From Margaritispora aquatica (lineage: Eukaryota; Ascomycota; Leotiomycetes; Helotiales; Discinellaceae), in contig VJWN01000001.1 of assembly GCA_007644065.1 (NCBI GenBank), positions 2,990,340 to 3,054,339 on the forward strand: a stretch of DNA of 64,000 bases, written 5' to 3'. The notes below the pieces were generated by a model. It was not told the DNA's origin. It saw only the letters and a program-made list of their open reading frames with translations, and searched no databases. A program made the translations under genes and the position numbers. Each line of letters begins with the position of its first letter. The stretch's first letter is position 1. This document shows positions 59,627-64,000 of this stretch, in pieces.

Positions 59627-62515
59627 ATGGCGCCGTCGCCTTCTGAGATTGCGCTCCACATTCGCAAATCCGCCAGTTTGAGATCGAGCTACGGCTACGG
59701 TCACGGTCACAATCACGGCTACACACACACGCACAACTCGCCATCCACCAACACGAAACACACATCCGCCCCTCCGTCCTCATCGCCCTCGAACGCTTCA
59801 CTGTCTTCGCTGGGAAAAGGTCCGCGATCGCCTACATCTACCGGATTGTCGCATTCGCCGTCCAAGAAGTCGTCGCGCGCCAGCTCCTCCTACGCCCCGT
59901 CTTCATATGCGCTCGGTGGTGCGGGCTTCGAGGCGACGCAATTGAAGGTACTAAAGGAAGACCATGGGTTGATGACCCTACGATACGAAGAAGCTTCTTT
60001 TGCGAAACCTCCTATCCCAGTTACGGTCGCGCCGCCCAGGAGACCACCGACCGATCTACATCCTGCGCTGAGGGTAAGGAGCGAGACAGACGAGCTAGAT
60101 TGGGTGGGCAAGAGGGATAGTGGGCTTGCGAATACCGTCAGCTGTCGAAGTGCGGTGCGCGAGGGGAGTGTTGACACGGCTATCACGACGCCGACGGAAG
60201 AGGCAGAAAGTTCATATGATAGTGGATTGACGATTGATTTCGACGCGGGAAGCTTGCAACCCAGTCCGCTGGTAGAAGTTCTGGTCGAGGCCCCAAAGAC
60301 ACCGAATCGAGAGAAATTTGCAGTGGTGCAGAAGGTCGCGAGTCCGAGTGGGAGCTTTGCGTCGAGGACAGGCAGTATGCGCAAATGGGTGAGGTCGAGA
60401 GGGTCGAGGAAGGGGCAGGAGTCGGGTAGTGAGGCACCTAGGACACCGAAGAGTAGGAGTGAGGAACCCAGGACACCAAAGAGCAGGAGTGAGGAATCGC
60501 AGATCGCTCAGAGGCAGGAGGATGTTGTTGTGCCACAGCCGGAACCAGAACAGGAGCAGTACTCGCCTCTCAATACACCGATACCCTCGTCGGAATTCTT
60601 AGATGAAGACCTCCTGCACAGCATGTCCTTCTCAAAACGGGGGAGCATCATGTTTGGTGGGAAGAAAGCGGTGAATGGACATTTGAGGTTTGGTGGTGGG
60701 AGGAGGCAACAGAGCATATCGATGTTGGCTACGCCGACTGTTCAGGTTCTGCCAGCAGATATCGAGATTGAATCGCAGAAAGTGCGGTCTATGTACGAAC
60801 AAGCAGCAACGCCATTATGGGAAGACGGGAAGAATGCATCAATGGCACAGAAGATAGTGCCAGGTGAGTCTTCGAATGATCCTTTTGTGTAAGTGATTTT
60901 CCCAGTGGGGGTGTTCTCGCTAACGAGTTGTAGCACAAACGGCCTTCTGTGCCCTGGCACTAATGATCGACCGGACAGTGCGCTATCCTTCAGGAACGAA
61001 CATGAATTAGCTGGAGGTATTGAAGACTGGGAAGATATCAATGGGCGAGATGTTGATCGATATGGCTTTATCAGTAAGACTAAAAGTGGTGAATCGGGTA
61101 CACCTGATATCCAACCACCTCAACGCGTCTCCACAGTCTTGCACCTAGCCTCAGAAACACCAAGAAAGAAGCGAGGCTTTGGTCGCTCAGCATCTACTGC
61201 TGCATCTTCGAAGTACGCCAATACCTCAGGTCGAAAAATCTCAGCGCGGTCACTGGACACAAGTGGCTCGCATGGTTCACAACGAAGCATAAGTCGTGTG
61301 CGATCCATGACCAATCGCTTGCCAGGGAATGCAGATAGGAGGTGGATGGACGAGGCGGGGGACATGTTGACCCTCCCACCTGGACTAGCCGACATAGCTG
61401 AAGATGAAGAAGGTGGACGAGCAGCTGCGGGAATGAAGCGAAAAGAGTGGGAGAGAGCTGAGAAGTGGAGGAAGATGGCTAAAGTCAACAAAGCCGGCAA
61501 AGATGGGGAAGGCATGGAATTCGAATTCGATGCGAAGAATCCCAAGTTGATTGAACGAACGTGGAAGGGTATTCCCGATCGATGGCGTGCAGCGGCTTGG
61601 TATTCATTCCTTGCTTCCAGCGCAAAAAAGAGGAAAGATAGTCCGTGTGAGAGGGATATCATCCTGTCTTTTCATGAGCTGCTAAGCAAGAGCTCGGCGG
61701 ACGATCAGCAGATTGATATGGATGTCCCGAGGACCATCAACAGCCACATCATGTTCCGGAAACGCTATCGGGGCGGACAGCGTCTTCTTTTTCGGGTCTT
61801 GCATAGTCTGAGTCTCTACTTTCCTGCCACGGGATACGTACAGGGTATGGCCTCACTAGCGGCGACCTTGCTGTGCTATTATGACGAGGAGAAGACGTTT
61901 GTCATGCTGGTGAGGATGTGGACATTAAGAGGACTGGCCAAGCTTTATGCCGCTGGTTTTGGGGGCTTGATGGCTGCGCTGGAGGAGTTTAGGGGCAAGT
62001 GGATGAAGGGGAGGGAGGTAACAAAGAAGTTGGTATGTTATCTCTATTGTCACTCTTAGGCGTAAGTGAGTGAGTAAAAGCTAATTGGTTATCAGGACGA
62101 GTTGTGTATCGAACCTACTTCGTATGGCACGAGGTGGTATCTCACTCTCTTCGGCTACTCGATTCCCTTCCCAGCTCAGCTTCGCGTGTGGGATGTGTTT
62201 ATGCTACTGGGTGATTCGGAGCCTTTACCTTACAGCTCGCATCCTTCTCAGAGTATCAAATCTCCCCCTGTTTCTCCTGTTTCAAATGGGAGTGCAGATG
62301 CGGGTGAAGCGGTCGATTTCAGAGGTGGTCTCGACATCCTGCACGCTACGAGCGCGGCGCTCATTGATGGCACGAGGGAGATCCTCCTCGATTCCGACTT
62401 TGAGAATGCAATGAAGGTCCTTACGAGTTGGATCCCAGTCAAGGATGAGGAGTTGTTGATGCGTGTTACGAAGGCGGAGTGGAAGTTGGGGAGAAAGGGT
62501 GGGAGGGCGAGGTGA
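59627..62515 (+). CDS. TBC-domain Rab GTPase-activating protein
   Basis: Three exons (59627-60888, 60934-62032, 62096-62515; introns 45 and 63 bp) encode about 926 residues. The first 600 residues are disordered and S/P/R-rich; a nine-residue unit ending RTPKSRSEE is repeated near residue 275. The TBC domain runs from about 630 to 900. It holds the arginine-finger motif IPDRWR, GYVQGMASLAATLL (the glutamine finger YxQG at about 722-726), then RWYLTLFGYSIPFPAQLRVWDVFM, which is the classical third block. Both catalytic fingers are present, so the protein should speed GTP hydrolysis by a Rab in membrane traffic; which Rab cannot be read. For the first intron I used the donor at 60889 (GTAAGT), because the stronger-looking GTGAGT 26 bp upstream breaks the frame. 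Confidence 0.93.
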
Positions 62516-63120
62516 TGATTGATTATGTGGCTTACGCTTGACGTGACTACGAATTCCAGCCTTTGGCAAGGCGTTTCTTTTGTTTTTACTGTGCAGCGGG
62601 GAGAGGGTGGAAGAGGTGAAAAGAGAGGTGTGGAGGATGGTTTTGATTCCGTCTGATTTCATTTGTACTGCGCGTATCCCTTGGGGCTGTTGTTTGTTTC
62701 ATCGCATTATACCACACCACGGCATACCACGGCATAGCATAGGTAGGTATGTAGGTACCAGACCTACCTACCTACCGGGTGGGCGGGCACGGCTGGCTGT
62801 CTGTCTATCTGTCTTTTAGTCTCTACGACTGTTTTCTTGACTCGGATCAAGGCGTTGAGGGACATGTACTGCATTATTTTTTTGTTTTTTTTTTGGTTGG
62901 ATTCTTGAGATTGTTGGGAGGAGAAGGAGATGGAGGAGAGAATGATACCCCACTGAATGAGAGAATTGGAGAATTGAGATAGGAGATAGGAAGCTGTTTA
63001 TAGTAGTAATTGATGTTGGTGGTGGTGGTGGTGATGGTGTTGGTGAGGACAAAGAGAAGGATGAAGGTGAAGACGGCGATGAGGATGAGGATCAAAAAGA
63101 CATGGTGATTAGTTAATTGT

Positions 63121-63163
63121 TGGATGGATGGATGGACGGATGGACGGACGGATGGACGGATAA
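63121..63163. repeat. TGGA/CGGA tetranucleotide repeat
   Basis: About ten units of GGAT or GGAC, in mixed order. Confidence 0.85.
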
Positions 63164-63227
63164 GAAGTAAATAGGTGGATAATAGTAATTTATAAGTACA
63201 TACAGTAACTCTCATACAACCATGGTT

Positions 63228-63231
<4 letters not shown>

Positions 63232-63259
<28 letters not shown>
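63232..63259. repeat. TC microsatellite
   Basis: About thirteen TC units without interruption. Confidence 0.9.
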
Positions 63260-63262
<3 letters not shown>

Positions 63263-63462
63263 AACTTTCGGTTAGTCAAGACTTTGCACACTAGAGGTAA
63301 GCTAGGATGAGTTCTAAGCTTAAGTGATTTTCCGTTTGTTCCTTTGGGATAAGATACAAGATGTACATATTTGGGTTGATGGGGTGTGACGGTAAGTAAG
63401 TGAGGGGATGGCAGAGTAATGGGAGAGAGAGGGTAGTAGTTTCATTCGGGGCATTGAGGTAA

Positions 63463-63904
63463 GCGAATGATTTTTTAATTTTTTTAAGAGTTTTGTTTTT
63501 TAGCTAAATTATATCCCAGGATAACATATATAAACATTCCAAGAGAAAAACAAAGGCTCAAAAACTGAAAGAGGAAGAGCCAAAAGTTGCGGTAGACGTT
63601 TCCACTGGGACATAGTTAGGATTGATGGATTTAAAAGCTGGGCTGTTGGAAAGTGACTTACTCTCCAAAAAACCCATTTGGGTCCAAAACCAAAAACTCC
63701 AAAAACCAACTCCGAACTCCACACCAACTCCATCTCCGACCCCAAAGCCCACCCAATGTCCAAGGTTTCTCTCTGTTTTATTGTTAGTGATTCAATCCTT
63801 GGCCAAGTCTCAAAATGTAACCTTGATGATGTACACCGAGGATAATATACTCGCAGGACTTACTCTCGGTAGTGTGGCTCTCCTGGGAGGGCGCCAGCCT
63901 TCAT
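63463..63904 (-). CDS. Possible small three-exon membrane protein (doubtful)
   Basis: On the minus strand an ATG near 63904 in a good context (caccATGAAG) opens MKAGALPGEPHYRE and reaches a GAGTAAGT donor. A CACTAAC branch and AACAG acceptor follow, then a second short exon ending at another GAGTAAGT donor, then a CCTAAC branch and TCCCAG acceptor. With these joins the frame stays open to TAA near 63485 and ends in a hydrophobic stretch (FWLFLFQFLSLCFSLGMFIY) that could span a membrane. Total length is about 90 residues. Two consecutive well-formed introns are encouraging, but the middle exon is tryptophan/glycine-rich and odd, and T-rich DNA gives hydrophobic codons by chance. No family is recognised; boundaries are approximate. 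Confidence 0.3.
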
Positions 63905-64000
63905 GGTGGGGAGGGGGGGAGGAGGAGGATAGGAGGGAGAAGGAGGAGGAGAATGATCGACCGAGTTGATGAAGCTGAGGGAGATGGGGTCCGCTCCGGA

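Larger units (their letters stand above)
62516..63460. other. Repeat-rich spacer right of the TBC gene
   Basis: No coding region is visible. It holds a palindromic TACGTAGG/CCTACCTACC-like area (62738-62776), a GGT triplet repeat (about 63014-63036), a GGAT/GGAC tetramer array (63121-63163) and a (TC)n tract (63232-63259). Confidence 0.6.

Noticed and set aside
62874..63215. Minus-strand frames full of T, I and S right of the TBC gene
   Set aside because: They are translations of GGT, GGAT and T-rich simple repeats.

Overview
The window is nuclear DNA of a filamentous ascomycete (Pezizomycotina; a Leotiomycetes-type genome is my guess, not shown by the sequence). The signs are genes split by short introns (mostly 45-110 bp) with GTATGT/GTAAGT-type donors and CTAAC/CTGAC branch motifs, genes on both strands with no operon logic, many microsatellites, and families typical of fungi (2EXR, Cdc24 with a PB1 tail, DIL-domain ankyrin protein, mS37/Mrp10). 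Exon joins were worked out by hand from splice motifs and frame continuity.

Layout. 1-105: 3' end of an unidentified gene (+). 788-1992: 2-oxoglutarate/Fe(II) dioxygenase (-). 2895-3731: tubby/LURP-like protein (+). 3732-21783: about 18 kb in which I find no convincing gene. 21784-24429: disordered, probably nuclear protein (-), divergent from the tiny three-exon gene for mitochondrial ribosomal protein mS37 (24848-25331, +). 26075-29640: Cdc24, the Cdc42 exchange factor (-), divergent from an F-box/WD40 protein of the FWD-1/beta-TrCP type (30692-33523, +). 35077-35769: ESCRT-III protein Vps60/CHMP5 (-), divergent from a SAPS-domain phosphatase regulator (37895-42291, +). 42292-47042: repeat-rich spacer with one doubtful gene (about 44.5-45.15 kb, -). 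47043-48381: 2EXR-domain protein (-). 49940-50733: cytochrome b561-type membrane protein (-), divergent from allantoicase (51619-52878, +), whose promoter carries three GATA sites. 53504-56137: ankyrin/DIL protein (+). 59627-62515: TBC-domain Rab-GAP (+). A possible small membrane protein lies near the right edge (-).

The genes are mostly housekeeping: polarity and vesicle traffic (Cdc24, Vps60, TBC, DIL), phosphatase and ubiquitin regulation (SAPS, F-box/WD40), mitochondrial translation (mS37) and purine/nitrogen catabolism (allantoicase). They do not form a metabolic cluster. I found no transposon, CRISPR array, rRNA or tRNA gene. The spacers from about 29.7 to 43.7 kb repeat an AGGTA/ACCTTACC word and carry many simple repeats. 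I see no clear new biological system; the best leads are the 18-kb gene-free tract, the long in-frame Cdc24 intron, the separated last WD blade, and the repeat-rich leaders.
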